Origin: Truepera sp. bin119
GTDB lineage: Bacteria; Deinococcota; Deinococci; Deinococcales; Trueperaceae
Length of the DNA stretch: 64,000 nt
Assembly (NCBI GenBank): GCA_002239005.1
Contig: MPNL01000008.1
Location: forward strand, 1 to 64,000
Direction: 5' to 3'
Made by a program: the position numbers and the translations under genes. Positions 18,600 to 27,915 of the stretch are shown piece by piece. The first letter of the stretch is position 1; each line of letters starts with the position of its first letter. The notes under the pieces are model-generated. The model was given only the letters and a program-made list of their open reading frames with translations. It was not told where the DNA came from and searched no databases.

Positions 18600-19973
18600 T
18601 CAGGATACCCCCAGGGGCCGGGCCACGCTACCGACAGCAGGTTCGTCCCACGCTCGGAGGCCAGCGACCCTGAGCCACGCTTCGAACGCCTCGAGCCCCC
18701 GCCGGTACATCTCCATCCGGCGCTCCTTGCGGCTGCTACCTCTAGCCTTCGGGACGGCCGGAACCAAGCCCCAGTTGGCGTTCATAGGCTGGAAGTTATC
18801 GGCCTTCGCCGTGGTCAGGAATCGTACCAGGCCACCGAGCATACTCTCCTCGGGAGGGAGGAGCAGAGGCTTTTTGAGGGCATGCCGGGCCGCATTGACT
18901 CCGGCCAACCAGCCGGTCGCACTCGACTCCAGGTAGCCCTCGGTGCCGGCGAGCACTCCGGCAACGAACAGTCTCGGGTGGGCCCGGAGGTTCAGCTCGG
19001 GGCTTAGCAGGGTGGGGGCGTTGAGGTAGGTGTTCCGGTGCATCACACCGTAGCGGACGATCTCGGCCTGCTCGAGGCCGGGCACCAGGCGAAGCACCCC
19101 CCTCTGATCCCCCCACTTGAGCCCGGTCTGAAAGCCCACCAGACTCCAGAGCCTCCCGTCCACATCCTCCTGGCGGAGCTGCGCTACTGCGAAGAAACGC
19201 TCGCCGGTCTCCGGGTGCTCGAGGCCGACCGGCTTCATCGGCCCGAACCTCGGGGTGTCGTAGCCCCGACGGGCCAACTCCTCAATCGGCAGACAGCCTT
19301 CGAAGAACTCGAGCTTCTCCCAGTCGTGAGGCAAGTGCTTCCGAGCCTGGACCAGCGCCTCGAAGAAGCGGTCGTACTGCTCGCGACTGAAGGGGAGATT
19401 GAGGTAGTCGGCCGTCTGGCCGTAGCGGCCCTTACGGTAGGCGACGGCCAAGTCGATCGACTCTCCCTCGATCACCGGGGCAGCGGCGTCGTAGAAGCCT
19501 AGGAGATCCTGGCCGACCAATCCCTGGAGCGCCTCAGCTAGCGCGTCCGAGGTCAGTGGCCCCGAGGCGATCACCACGGTGCCGTCTGGAATGCGGGTCA
19601 GTTCACCGCGGTGAACAGCGATCTCCGGACGGCTCAGCAGGGTGTCTGTCACCCGCCGGCTGAAGAGTTCGCGATCCACCGCCAGCGCCCCACCTGCGGG
19701 CACCCGTGAGGTGTTGGCGCTGCCGATTACGAGCCCCCCCGCTGCCAGCATCTCAGCCTGCAGGAGCCCCTTGGCATTGGCTCGACCCGCACCGCCGAAG
19801 CTGTTCGAGCAGACCAGCTCGGCGAAGCGGTCGGTGCGGTGTGCCGGGGTCATCCGCCGGGGCCGCATTTCGTAGAGGTCCACTCCGACCCCGAGGTTGG
19901 CCGCCGCGAGGGCCGCGTCCGAGCCTGCCATCCCAGCACCGATCACGGCGATGCGGGGTGCGGATCCGGTCAT
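18600..19973 (-). CDS. trmFO: tRNA m5U54 methyltransferase, folate/FAD-dependent
   Basis: TrmFO methylates U54 of tRNA using methylenetetrahydrofolate and FAD. The 457-residue protein begins MTGSAPRIAVIGAGMAGS, a dinucleotide-binding motif. It carries the family-specific stretches YEMRPRRMTPAH and ELVCSNSFGG, and TGLKWGDQRGVL-type motifs. Start ATG 19973 is preferred over an upstream in-frame codon because the FAD loop then lies at the usual distance. trmFO is found mainly in Firmicutes, Deinococcota and some proteobacteria, a useful taxonomic hint. It lies 56 bp after an uncharacterised NTPase. Confidence 0.95.
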   Translation of the reverse strand: MTGSAPRIAVIGAGMAGSDAALAAANLGVGVDLYEMRPRRMTPAHRTDRFAELVCSNSFGGAGRANAKGLLQAEMLAAGGLVIGSANTSRVPAGGALAVDRELFSRRVTDTLLSRPEIAVHRGELTRIPDGTVVIASGPLTSDALAEALQGLVGQDLLGFYDAAAPVIEGESIDLAVAYRKGRYGQTADYLNLPFSREQYDRFFEALVQARKHLPHDWEKLEFFEGCLPIEELARRGYDTPRFGPMKPVGLEHPETGERFFAVAQLRQEDVDGRLWSLVGFQTGLKWGDQRGVLRLVPGLEQAEIVRYGVMHRNTYLNAPTLLSPELNLRAHPRLFVAGVLAGTEGYLESSATGWLAGVNAARHALKKPLLLPPEESMLGGLVRFLTTAKADNFQPMNANWGLVPAVPKARGSSRKERRMEMYRRGLEAFEAWLRVAGLRAWDEPAVGSVARPLGVS

Positions 19974-20029
19974 GGCAACAGTGTAGCAGGTGGCCCTCAC
20001 GCCAGCTTCCAGCGGGGTACCTCCCCCCC

Positions 20030-20887
20030 TCAGATCTCAAACCAGTTCTCGACCTCGCGCTCGACCTCCTCCGGGGTGTAGTTGCGCTCGAGATAGGCCA
20101 GGGTGTCAGCCACCTCCTGCGGGGAGGCGACGAGCTCCCCTGCGATCCCGGTCAGATCGTAGACCGACCCCTTCGCCTGAAAGAGCTCATCGACCTCAAG
20201 GATCTCGACATTGCGGTGCCGAAGGAGGTGGCGATACACCCCCGCATAGACCTCGGGGGTGTAAGGCGCTTCCCCTCCCACCGCAGCCTGGGCAAGACCC
20301 AGGGTTTCGCCGAGCCGGTGAAGCTCTCGGCTCAGCATCTGGATCACCCCAGGCGGTGCGTCGGCCGCCTCACGCTCATGGCGCGGGCTGGCGATGGTCC
20401 CTGCCCGAACATCTTCGATCTCGCTGCGAATCCGCCGCGACGGTACCACGACGACAACCAGCGTCTCCTCACCGGCGAGGAGAGGCTCGGCCTCATCTGC
20501 CCGCACCTGGGCAAGCTCCACCAACCGGTTGCCGACCAGGGGGATCTCGCCGATCAGGATAGCGTCGTCGGCCTGGCGGAGATGCCAGGCGGCAACGGCC
20601 CCCCGTGCCCACAGGCCGACGCCCTTGCGAATCGCCGCATGGGTCACCCCACCAGTCTCCGGGTAGCGGGCGAGAAGATCCGGGGTCTCGAAGGCGCCGC
20701 GAGTTACGTCCCACTGGAACAGGTGCACGTCACGGCCGGCCTCCCCGGCCAGCAGCGCCAACTGCTTAAGCAGCAGGCTCTTGCCGACCCCCGGCAGACC
20801 GGCAAACAGCACAATGCGCCGCCAGACCAGCGCCGCCAGAGCGGAATAGACCGAGCTGTCGGGCGGGACGATCTCTTCGCTCGGCAT
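20030..20887 (-). CDS. Uncharacterised P-loop NTPase/kinase-like protein
   Basis: This 285-residue protein has Walker A GLPGVGKSLLLKQ around residue 34 and an acidic Walker B-like strand AILIGEIPLVGNRLVELA around 115-130. That segment resembles nucleoside-kinase-like P-loop proteins. No other domain is recognised, and substrate and role are unknown. ATG 20887 is chosen because GAGGAG lies 5 bp upstream; an in-frame start 12 bp further out has no such site. It begins 14 bp after the acetolactate-synthase-like gene, so the two are probably translated from one message. Confidence 0.7.
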   Translation of the reverse strand: MPSEEIVPPDSSVYSALAALVWRRIVLFAGLPGVGKSLLLKQLALLAGEAGRDVHLFQWDVTRGAFETPDLLARYPETGGVTHAAIRKGVGLWARGAVAAWHLRQADDAILIGEIPLVGNRLVELAQVRADEAEPLLAGEETLVVVVVPSRRIRSEIEDVRAGTIASPRHEREAADAPPGVIQMLSRELHRLGETLGLAQAAVGGEAPYTPEVYAGVYRHLLRHRNVEILEVDELFQAKGSVYDLTGIAGELVASPQEVADTLAYLERNYTPEEVEREVENWFEI

Positions 20888-20901
20888 ACAACTCCTCACT
20901 T

Positions 20902-22509
20902 TCAGCGGAATCGGTCGATGCTTGGCATCTCCCCCACCGGGACCTCGATCAGGGTAGGGCCGTCGGCGCTCAGCCCCCGACGAAGCGCCTGCCGCAGGTC
21001 GGCGGGTGCCTCTGCCCGGATCCCCAGAGCCCCGAAGGCTGCAGCCAATTCGACGAAGTCGGGGTTATGGAGATCGGTGGCGATCACCCTATTCTCGTAG
21101 AGGCCCTTCTGCATCATCTGCACGTTGCCGTATCGGTTGTCGTTGAAGAGGATCGTGACCACCGGCACACCCTGCTGCACCGCCGTCGCCAGCTCCTGAA
21201 CTCCGAACAGGAAGCCGCCGTCACCCGCGACCGACACTACCGGCACCTCGGGCCGCGCGAGCTTCACACCGATGGCGGTGGGGAAGCCGTAGCCCAGTGT
21301 CCCCAGGTAACCGGTCGAGATGAAGGTCTTGGGTCGGTACACGGGAAAGGCGATCCGGCTTGCGTAGCCGACCTGCGTGAGTTCGTCCACGAAGATCCCG
21401 TCCTCCCCCAACTCCTCGCGAATGACCTTCAGGAAAGAGAGCTGCGGCTCGAGTCCAGCCACCTCCCGAGCCCACCAAGCCCTCAGCTCGAGCAACTCCT
21501 CTTCGCGCGAGGGCCGGGTCCGGTTGTAGCGCTCGAGGGCGCCGAGCAGGACCGGGAGCGCCTCTTCTGCCCGGGCGGTGATAGCGATATCGGGGAGCGT
21601 CAGGAGCTGATGGCTGGCGGGATCGACATCGATACGGACCAGCCGTGGTCGCTGGTCACGGACCCACCGCTGGAGCGGCACCCGCATGGTAGTGCCGACG
21701 GCCAGCACCACGTCGGAGCGCTGCCAGTACCTCCGTGCCGGCGGCTGGTACAGGCTGAGGTAGTGGCGACTGTCCACCACTCCCCGGCCGGTACGGTAGC
21801 CCACGACCGGAGCCTGAAGGGCCTCGGCCAACTCCGTCACCTCAACCCCGACCCCCTGAGCGCCGCCGCCGACGAAGATCATGGGGGCCTCGGCCTGGCC
21901 CAGCAGCTTCGCAGCCTCCTCGACCGCCCCCCCATCCACCGGCGGAGCGCGGTGAGGGAGGACGGGGGGACCTGAGACGACAGCGGTTCGCCGCTCGAGC
22001 ACGTCCATGGGAATCTCCAAGCCGACGGGGCGGGGACGGCCCGAGTGGAGCTGCCAGAACGCCTCCGCCACCCTCGTAGCAGCCTCCGAAGGGTCGACGA
22101 CGCGCTCCGCCCACTTGGTCAGCGAACGCAGCATACTCAGCTGGTCGGGGATCTCGTGCAGGATCCCGAGACCCCGTCCGATCGAAGTCGACGGGATCTG
22201 GCCGACCAGGAGCAGCACCTTGGCGTTCAACCCATAGGCGGTTGCCAGGGCGGCCGAGGCGTTGAGGAAACCGGGGCCCGGCACCACGCTACAGACGCCC
22301 ACCCCACCCCCCGCCTGGGCGTAGCCGAGCGCCATATAGGCCGCCCCCTGCTCGTGGCGGGAGTGGACGACCCGGATGGCGTCGCCGGCGTCGAAGAGGG
22401 CGTTGTAGAGCCAGTCGTTCTGGATCCCGGGGAGGCCGAAGAGGGTGTCCACGCCGTGGGCGAGGAGCCCCCGGACCACGGCCTCACCACCGGTCAGCAT
22501 CTCCACCAC
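20902..22509 (-). CDS. Acetolactate synthase-like ThDP-dependent enzyme
   Basis: This 535-residue protein has the three-domain layout of the acetohydroxyacid synthase/oxalyl-CoA decarboxylase superfamily. The N-terminal PYR domain has HSRHEQGAAYMALGYA, with the ThDP-activating Glu near residue 54. A central domain follows (about 190-330). The C-terminal PP domain has GDGGFLFGVQELATA and NDNRYGN, the metal/ThDP motif. It lacks a neighbouring regulatory ilvN subunit and sits with threonine-degrading genes, so a catabolic ThDP lyase is as likely as true acetolactate synthase. Confidence 0.85.
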   Translation of the reverse strand: MVEMLTGGEAVVRGLLAHGVDTLFGLPGIQNDWLYNALFDAGDAIRVVHSRHEQGAAYMALGYAQAGGGVGVCSVVPGPGFLNASAALATAYGLNAKVLLLVGQIPSTSIGRGLGILHEIPDQLSMLRSLTKWAERVVDPSEAATRVAEAFWQLHSGRPRPVGLEIPMDVLERRTAVVSGPPVLPHRAPPVDGGAVEEAAKLLGQAEAPMIFVGGGAQGVGVEVTELAEALQAPVVGYRTGRGVVDSRHYLSLYQPPARRYWQRSDVVLAVGTTMRVPLQRWVRDQRPRLVRIDVDPASHQLLTLPDIAITARAEEALPVLLGALERYNRTRPSREEELLELRAWWAREVAGLEPQLSFLKVIREELGEDGIFVDELTQVGYASRIAFPVYRPKTFISTGYLGTLGYGFPTAIGVKLARPEVPVVSVAGDGGFLFGVQELATAVQQGVPVVTILFNDNRYGNVQMMQKGLYENRVIATDLHNPDFVELAAAFGALGIRAEAPADLRQALRRGLSADGPTLIEVPVGEMPSIDRFR

Positions 22510-22705
22510 CCTCTCACCCCCATTCGAGCCTGCTCACGGCGGTTCGGAGGTAGCCGAGCGGGCCGCTGCCAGCACCGACCGGAGTCGTCCCCGGGGGTAT
22601 CGGTACCCGTGGCGACCGGCAAGGGGCCGGGATCCCCGGCAGCGGAACGGAGTTCGGTCACTCCCTACCTCCGGGGAAAGAGGGCGCAGCAGAGGATGGG
22701 GGGCC

Positions 22706-24184
22706 TCACCCCCCAACGTAGGGGACATCTCCCACCTCCTGCTGAAGCCGGTGAAGCTCGGCGGTGAGGTCTGCGGCGAGCGCGGAGTAGGCGGGGTCGT
22801 GGTAGAGGTTGCGAAGCTCCCCCGGGTCGGCCGAGAGGTCGAAGAGTTCCCACTCCGGCTCCTCAGGTTCGCCCACCGAGCCTGCCGTGCCCAGCGGATC
22901 GGCGTAGTAGTAGATCAGCTTGTGGCGGTGGGTCCGCAGGCCGTAGTGGGCCCAGACATTGTGGTGCGCCCCGTGCATCCAGTAGCGGTAGTACAGGGCC
23001 TCACGCCAGTCTGCAGGGCGCTCACCCTGCAGGAGCGGCCGGAACGACCGGCCCTGCATGTCAGCCGGCGCCTCCACCCCGGCGAGGTCGAGGAAGGTCT
23101 CCGGGAAGTCGACGTTGAGGATCATCCCCTCGTGCACCGAGCCCGGTTCGATCTCGCGGGGGTAGCGTATGACGAACGGCATGCGTAGCGACTCCTCGTA
23201 CATGAAGCGCTTGTCGTACCAGCCGTGATCGCCGAGGAAGAAGCCCTGGTCTGAGGTGTAGACCACGACCGTCTCCTCTACGATCCCCTCCTCCTCCAGA
23301 AAGTCGAGTAGCCGCCCTACACCGTCGTTGACCGAGGCGACGCAGCGCAGATAGTCCTTGATGTAACGCTGGTACAACCAGCGCTTGCGCTCGGCGGGTG
23401 AGTCGAATTCGATCGCCCCCCCAACGATCGGGGTCAGGGACGAACGCTCCCCCTGGGGCGGGATCAGCCGGGCGTTCGGCGCTGTGGAGTCGGGCGGGAC
23501 GACCTTGACATCTTCAGCGATGAGGTCGCGCTCGATACGCATCATGGCCGCCGCTGCGGCCCCGGCGCGCCCCCGATAGTCGTCGTCGAACGTCGCCGGG
23601 TAGGGGATCTCCTCATCCCGGTAGAGCTGGGCATAGGCCACACTAGGCTCCCAGGGTCGGTGTGGGGCCTTGTGATGGCACATCAGCAAGAAGGGTCGGT
23701 CTGGATCACGGTCCTGCAGCCACTGCCGCGAGATATCGGTGATCCGGTCGGTCGCGTAACCGGAGACGACCTGCTCACGCTCCTGCTCGATCATGACCGG
23801 ATCGTGGTAGCGGCCCTGGCCGGGCAGGATATTCCAGTAGTCGAAGCCGGTGGGCCAGTGCTCCGGCCCCTGACCGAGGTGCCACTTCCCGACGATCGCC
23901 GTCTGGTAGCCGGCCTGCCTGAGCAGCTTCGGGAAGGTCTGAAGCCTATTGTCCATCGGTGTGTCCAGCGTGGTGACGCCGTTGACGTGGCTATAGGTCC
24001 CGGCAAGGATCGTGGCCCGACTAGGGGTGCAGATCGAGTTGGTACAGAAGCAGTTGTCGAACCGCATCCCCCCCGTGGCGATCCGGTCGATCTGGGGGGT
24101 GCGGTTGATGCGACTGCCGTAGCAGCCCAGCGCGTGGGCGGCGTGATCGTCGGACATGATGAACAGGATGTTGGGCCGGGTCAA
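22706..24184 (-). CDS. Type I sulfatase (arylsulfatase/glucosamine sulfatase class)
   Basis: This 492-residue sulfatase has the metal-binding start NILFIMSDDHAAHALGCYG and the formylglycine motif CTPSRATILAG, in which Cys becomes the catalytic aldehyde. Further marks are GKWHLGQGPEHWP and SDQGFFLGDHGWYDKRFMYE with the second metal site. TTG 24184 is preferred as start because GAGGAGG lies 5 bp upstream; an in-frame GTG at 24202 overlaps the previous stop. No signal peptide is seen and no formylglycine-generating enzyme is nearby. Likely substrates are sulfated glycans. It directly follows a related, broken sulfatase. Confidence 0.88.
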   Translation of the reverse strand: MTRPNILFIMSDDHAAHALGCYGSRINRTPQIDRIATGGMRFDNCFCTNSICTPSRATILAGTYSHVNGVTTLDTPMDNRLQTFPKLLRQAGYQTAIVGKWHLGQGPEHWPTGFDYWNILPGQGRYHDPVMIEQEREQVVSGYATDRITDISRQWLQDRDPDRPFLLMCHHKAPHRPWEPSVAYAQLYRDEEIPYPATFDDDYRGRAGAAAAAMMRIERDLIAEDVKVVPPDSTAPNARLIPPQGERSSLTPIVGGAIEFDSPAERKRWLYQRYIKDYLRCVASVNDGVGRLLDFLEEEGIVEETVVVYTSDQGFFLGDHGWYDKRFMYEESLRMPFVIRYPREIEPGSVHEGMILNVDFPETFLDLAGVEAPADMQGRSFRPLLQGERPADWREALYYRYWMHGAHHNVWAHYGLRTHRHKLIYYYADPLGTAGSVGEPEEPEWELFDLSADPGELRNLYHDPAYSALAADLTAELHRLQQEVGDVPYVGG

Positions 24185-24194
24185 AGGTTCCTCC

Positions 24195-25722
24195 TCAGGC
24201 ACTTGCGATCCGCGGCATCCGGGTGGGTTCGGCTGCCAGGGTGGCCTGCAGGAAGCGGTGCAGGAGTTCCTGCTTCACCGCCTCCGCATCGGGATCCTGC
24301 CACAGGTTGGTGACCTCGCCAGGATCGTTCACGAGGTCGAACAGCTCCCCGTCGTCCCCCTCTCAGTAGACCGTGATCTTATAGCGTTCGTCCACATAAG
24401 TGCGGAGGTGGGGCCTAACCGGGTTGTGGCGATTCTCGCACAGGATATGGTCGCGAGCCTTCACTTCCAGGCCCTGCCATACGGCGAGCTGGTTGACCCC
24501 CTGCATCAGCCCCGGAACCGGCTGCCGCGCAGCGCTCAGGAAGGTCGGGGCCAGGTCGACCAAGCTCTGCAGGGCGCCGGCGACGCGGCCCTCGGGGACC
24601 CTCCCGGGCCAGCGGACGACGAAGGGAAGGCGCAAGCATATCCTCGTAGTGGAAGGGGCCCTTGGCGATGAGGCCGTGCTGGCCGATGAAGTGACCGTGA
24701 TCGGTGGTAAAGACCACCAGGGTATCGGCGGCGAGCCCTCGCTGATCGAGAGCGTCAAGGATGCGCCCTATATGGTGATCCATGAGGCTGATCATGCCGT
24801 AGTAGCTGGCGATATCCCGCCTGAGTTCCCCTTCGTCGTGCAGGTGACTGTGGCAACCGTGAGCGGCGTATGGCCGGTGCCAGTCTCCGAAGTCTGGCTC
24901 CCGCTGCTGAGTTTTGGCAAAGTGGGGCGGGTTGCGATCGTGCTCTCCGGGCGTCAACCTGCCCGGAACCAGCTCGGCAGGCTCGTACATCGAGACCCAT
25001 GGCTCCGGCACCAGGTAGACCGGGTGCGGATCCTGGAAGCTGGTCCAGACGAAGAAGGGCTCCCCTCCCCCAGCGGCATTGCGATCGATGAACTCGATAG
25101 TCTTATCGGCCGTCCATTTCGAGTAGTGGAAACCCTCGGGAAGCTCCCATCGGTGTCGCCGCCTCCCCGGATCCCCGGGGGCGAGGAAGTAGTCACGCCA
25201 GTCGGTCAGACCCTGCTCCTCGAGCCAGATGGCGTAGTGCTGGCCCGAATGCGACTCGTCGGTGTGATTGCGCGCTAGCTCGATGGAGTCAAACCCATAC
25301 CAGGGGCCCCGGAACTCGCGCCAGAAGTCGAGATCCCGCAGGGTGGGCTGGCTCTCGAGGGATTCCGAGTCCGGCCGCGAGGCCAGCGGCTGGAAGTGTG
25401 CCTTGCCGACCAGCGCGGTCTGGTAACCGGCCTCACTCAGCTGCCCCCCCACAGTGGGAGCATCCTCGGGGAGCTTCACCCCGATGGTCCAGGCGCCGTG
25501 CACCGAGGGGTAGAGGCCGGTGATTATGCTCGCCCGCGAGGGGGTGCACACGGGGTTGGGACAGTATGCCCGGTCGAAGCGAGTCCCTTCGCGGCAGAGT
25601 CGGTCGAGGGCTGGGGTCTGGATGCGCGGATTGGTGACCCCGAGGGTGTCGTAGTGCTGCTGATCGCTGGTGATCAGCAGGATGTTGGGGGGGCGGTCGG
25701 TCCTGACAGCAGGGGTACTCAT
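24195..25722 (-). pseudogene. Second sulfatase, broken by a frameshift and a stop codon
   Basis: The reading frame from ATG 25722 begins PPNILLITSDQQHYDTLG and contains the formylglycine motif CTPSRASIITG, so it was a type I sulfatase. After GPFHYEDML (near 24636) one extra base shifts the frame; the rest (RLPFVVRWPGRVPEG onward) is in the next frame. That frame meets an in-frame TGA at 24363-24365 inside a conserved C-terminal stretch (RYKITVY, then GELFDLVNDPGEVTNLW) and would end at 24195. Two independent lesions argue for real decay rather than a single sequencing slip. It is the upstream member of the tandem pair. Confidence 0.85.
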
Positions 25723-25909
25723 GACGCCACCGTAACCCCCTCCTTGTCGTCGGAGTCCTCACCAGCAGCTCCAGGATCACTTCTGGAGCACTATCTCCGG
25801 TCCTGGACCGATACCGAATAATCCGTCCTTGGCTGCTCCCACCTGCACACGATCTGTGAGACCTCGACAGCGACCACTAGCTGGCGCTTGCGGCCCCTTA
25901 TGCCGCTTG

Positions 25910-27898
25910 TCAATGGCTGCTCTGGCGCCGGCGCAGCACGCGAAACTTGAACGACGATGTGGGGTGGGGGGTGGGTGTCTGTTTGACTTTCAGTTTGTAG
26001 CCAGGCGAGGCTAGTCTGAGTTCCAGATCATGGACGATCGTCAAGAGTGTGAGTGCAATCTGTACCTCGGCAAAATTGCTGCCCAGGCAGCGATGCGTTC
26101 CCAAGCCAAAGGGGGCAAAGGCTCCCGGTTGCTTATGCTCGGCCCGTTCCGCCGTGTAGCGATCGATATCGAAGCGCTGAGGATTCGGAAACCACTCGGA
26201 GAGGTGATGCGTTACAGTGTTGCCGACGATAACCTTCGTCCTTGCTGGCACGTTGTAGCCGGCAAACTCGAATGAGTTGGCTACGGTGCGCGGGAGACCG
26301 GAGATAACCGGATACATGCGCAGCGTTTCCAGAACGGTGCGATGCGTGACATCTAGCTCGCGCAAGCTTTCAGGCGCCAACGTTTCTTGATCGAAGAAGG
26401 CATCTGCCTCGGCAGTTATGCGCTCAAGCAACTCGGGATGCTTCAAGATCGCGTAGATCATGAAGGCACAGGTAGTGGCCGCAGTCTCGATCCCGGCGAA
26501 GAATGGACCCAGCACGGCTAACTGCAAATCCGTCTCGGGAAAGAATTGCGGGTCGGTCCGGTGCAGTTCGAGAAAGTCGTCGATCAGATCGCGGTTCGCA
26601 CGGTCCTCGCGTTCGTGGTGAGCCAACACCATCGTGTGCAGTTCTTCTACTCGCTTGCGGGCGCGCCGCAGCCGCGGTAGGCGCAGAATCCAGCCGGGGC
26701 GCTGCCGCATCACGTGGACCCTGAGCAAACCATTGAGAGTGGTGATCAAGTCATCAATGCTATCCTCTACGGAGATACCGGTAGTCAGTATGGCGATTTG
26801 CTCAGCTATGATGTTTTGCATGGCGTATTGGGTGACGACGGGCCGGTTCTGTGGCCATTCGGCGATCATGCGACGCGTGATGTCAACGACCTCATCCAAG
26901 CGGTGTTCGATAGACTTCTGGGAGTATGCGCTCCTTTGTACCTTGCGCATGCGAATGTGAGCGGGCCCGTCCATAGCTGTGAGCGCGTCCTTGGCTCCCA
27001 TTGCCATATTGAAACCCTGCCATGTCTCGTGCGAACGCAGGAAGCTTCTTCCCTGTTTCTGCACAAAGCGATTGGCCTCCAGACCAACGAGGGCGATATA
27101 GCGGCGGTTGAGTGCGCGGATCTGAAAAATCGGGCCGTGTTTGCGGTATTGCCTAGTGAGAAAGGAGCGGAGGTCTCCAGCCATGTCGAAGGCGCTGCCG
27201 ACAAGAGGCCACCCCGATACCTGCGGTATCTCTTCGGGAGGACGAACGGAAGGGGCAGGGGGAGGAGGTCCCATCGACCGCAGGGCACGAGCGACCGATT
27301 GGCCTATGAGGTCCATCTTGCTGATGAGGTCGATCCGTTCCTGCACTTCTGCCAGCTCGTCGCGGGACAGGATGCATTCAAACACGTCACAGGCCGCTGC
27401 AAGACTGATAATGACGATATCGCGCGGGTCTGGAATATCATCACTGAACAGCAATCTCATTATGCGGGACTGGACTTCCTCCGTAGCCTCGCCGTCAATG
27501 ACGGGGTAGCGCTTGGAACGTGACACGTTGCTGGAGAGGAAAAACAGAGTTGAGCCCTCGGACTCGAGAATGCCGCGTTGGACCAGCCTGGAGAGCGCCT
27601 GCTCGCGGATCTCATCACCATGCATCGCTACATGTCCCAGCCAGTGTCCGACCGGGTAAGCGCGAGCGTCTTGTGCGATCACAGCCAAGGTCGGATCGAG
27701 CAATTCATCTCCGACAGGCGTTGGATCGATGAGCATCAGCCGTTCAAGATCGGTGTCAATGCGGTTTTCCAGCGCCAGATCCATCAACACGGCGCCAGCG
27801 AGCACGGTATTGAGCGAGTGCGGCGGCAGGGAGGGGGCGATATCGCCGTCCTCACCGCTTAGGAGCAGTAGGAGAATCTCTTCAACGAATCTAAGCAT
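25910..27898 (-). CDS. GPP34 domain fused to cytochrome P450
   Basis: This 662-residue protein has two parts. Residues about 1-225 match the GPP34 (GOLPH3/Vps74-like) family: VEEILLLLLSGEDGDI, LNTVLAGAVLMDLALENRI, DPTPVGDELLD, and a REQALSRLVQRGIL helix. Residues about 240-655 are a complete P450. It has the Pro-rich hinge PPPPAPSVRPPEE, the I-helix AGIETAAT, the ExxR motif ETLRMYP, and the haem loop FAPFGLGTHRCLG with the Cys ligand. GPP34 proteins bind phosphoinositide-containing membranes in eukaryotes; here the domain may tether the oxygenase to a membrane, which is inference. It ends the operon after the MFS pump (17-bp gap). Confidence 0.85.
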   Translation of the reverse strand: MLRFVEEILLLLLSGEDGDIAPSLPPHSLNTVLAGAVLMDLALENRIDTDLERLMLIDPTPVGDELLDPTLAVIAQDARAYPVGHWLGHVAMHGDEIREQALSRLVQRGILESEGSTLFFLSSNVSRSKRYPVIDGEATEEVQSRIMRLLFSDDIPDPRDIVIISLAAACDVFECILSRDELAEVQERIDLISKMDLIGQSVARALRSMGPPPPAPSVRPPEEIPQVSGWPLVGSAFDMAGDLRSFLTRQYRKHGPIFQIRALNRRYIALVGLEANRFVQKQGRSFLRSHETWQGFNMAMGAKDALTAMDGPAHIRMRKVQRSAYSQKSIEHRLDEVVDITRRMIAEWPQNRPVVTQYAMQNIIAEQIAILTTGISVEDSIDDLITTLNGLLRVHVMRQRPGWILRLPRLRRARKRVEELHTMVLAHHEREDRANRDLIDDFLELHRTDPQFFPETDLQLAVLGPFFAGIETAATTCAFMIYAILKHPELLERITAEADAFFDQETLAPESLRELDVTHRTVLETLRMYPVISGLPRTVANSFEFAGYNVPARTKVIVGNTVTHHLSEWFPNPQRFDIDRYTAERAEHKQPGAFAPFGLGTHRCLGSNFAEVQIALTLLTIVHDLELRLASPGYKLKVKQTPTPHPTSSFKFRVLRRRQSSH

Positions 27899-27915
27899 GG
27901 TGCACCAAGCCTCTG

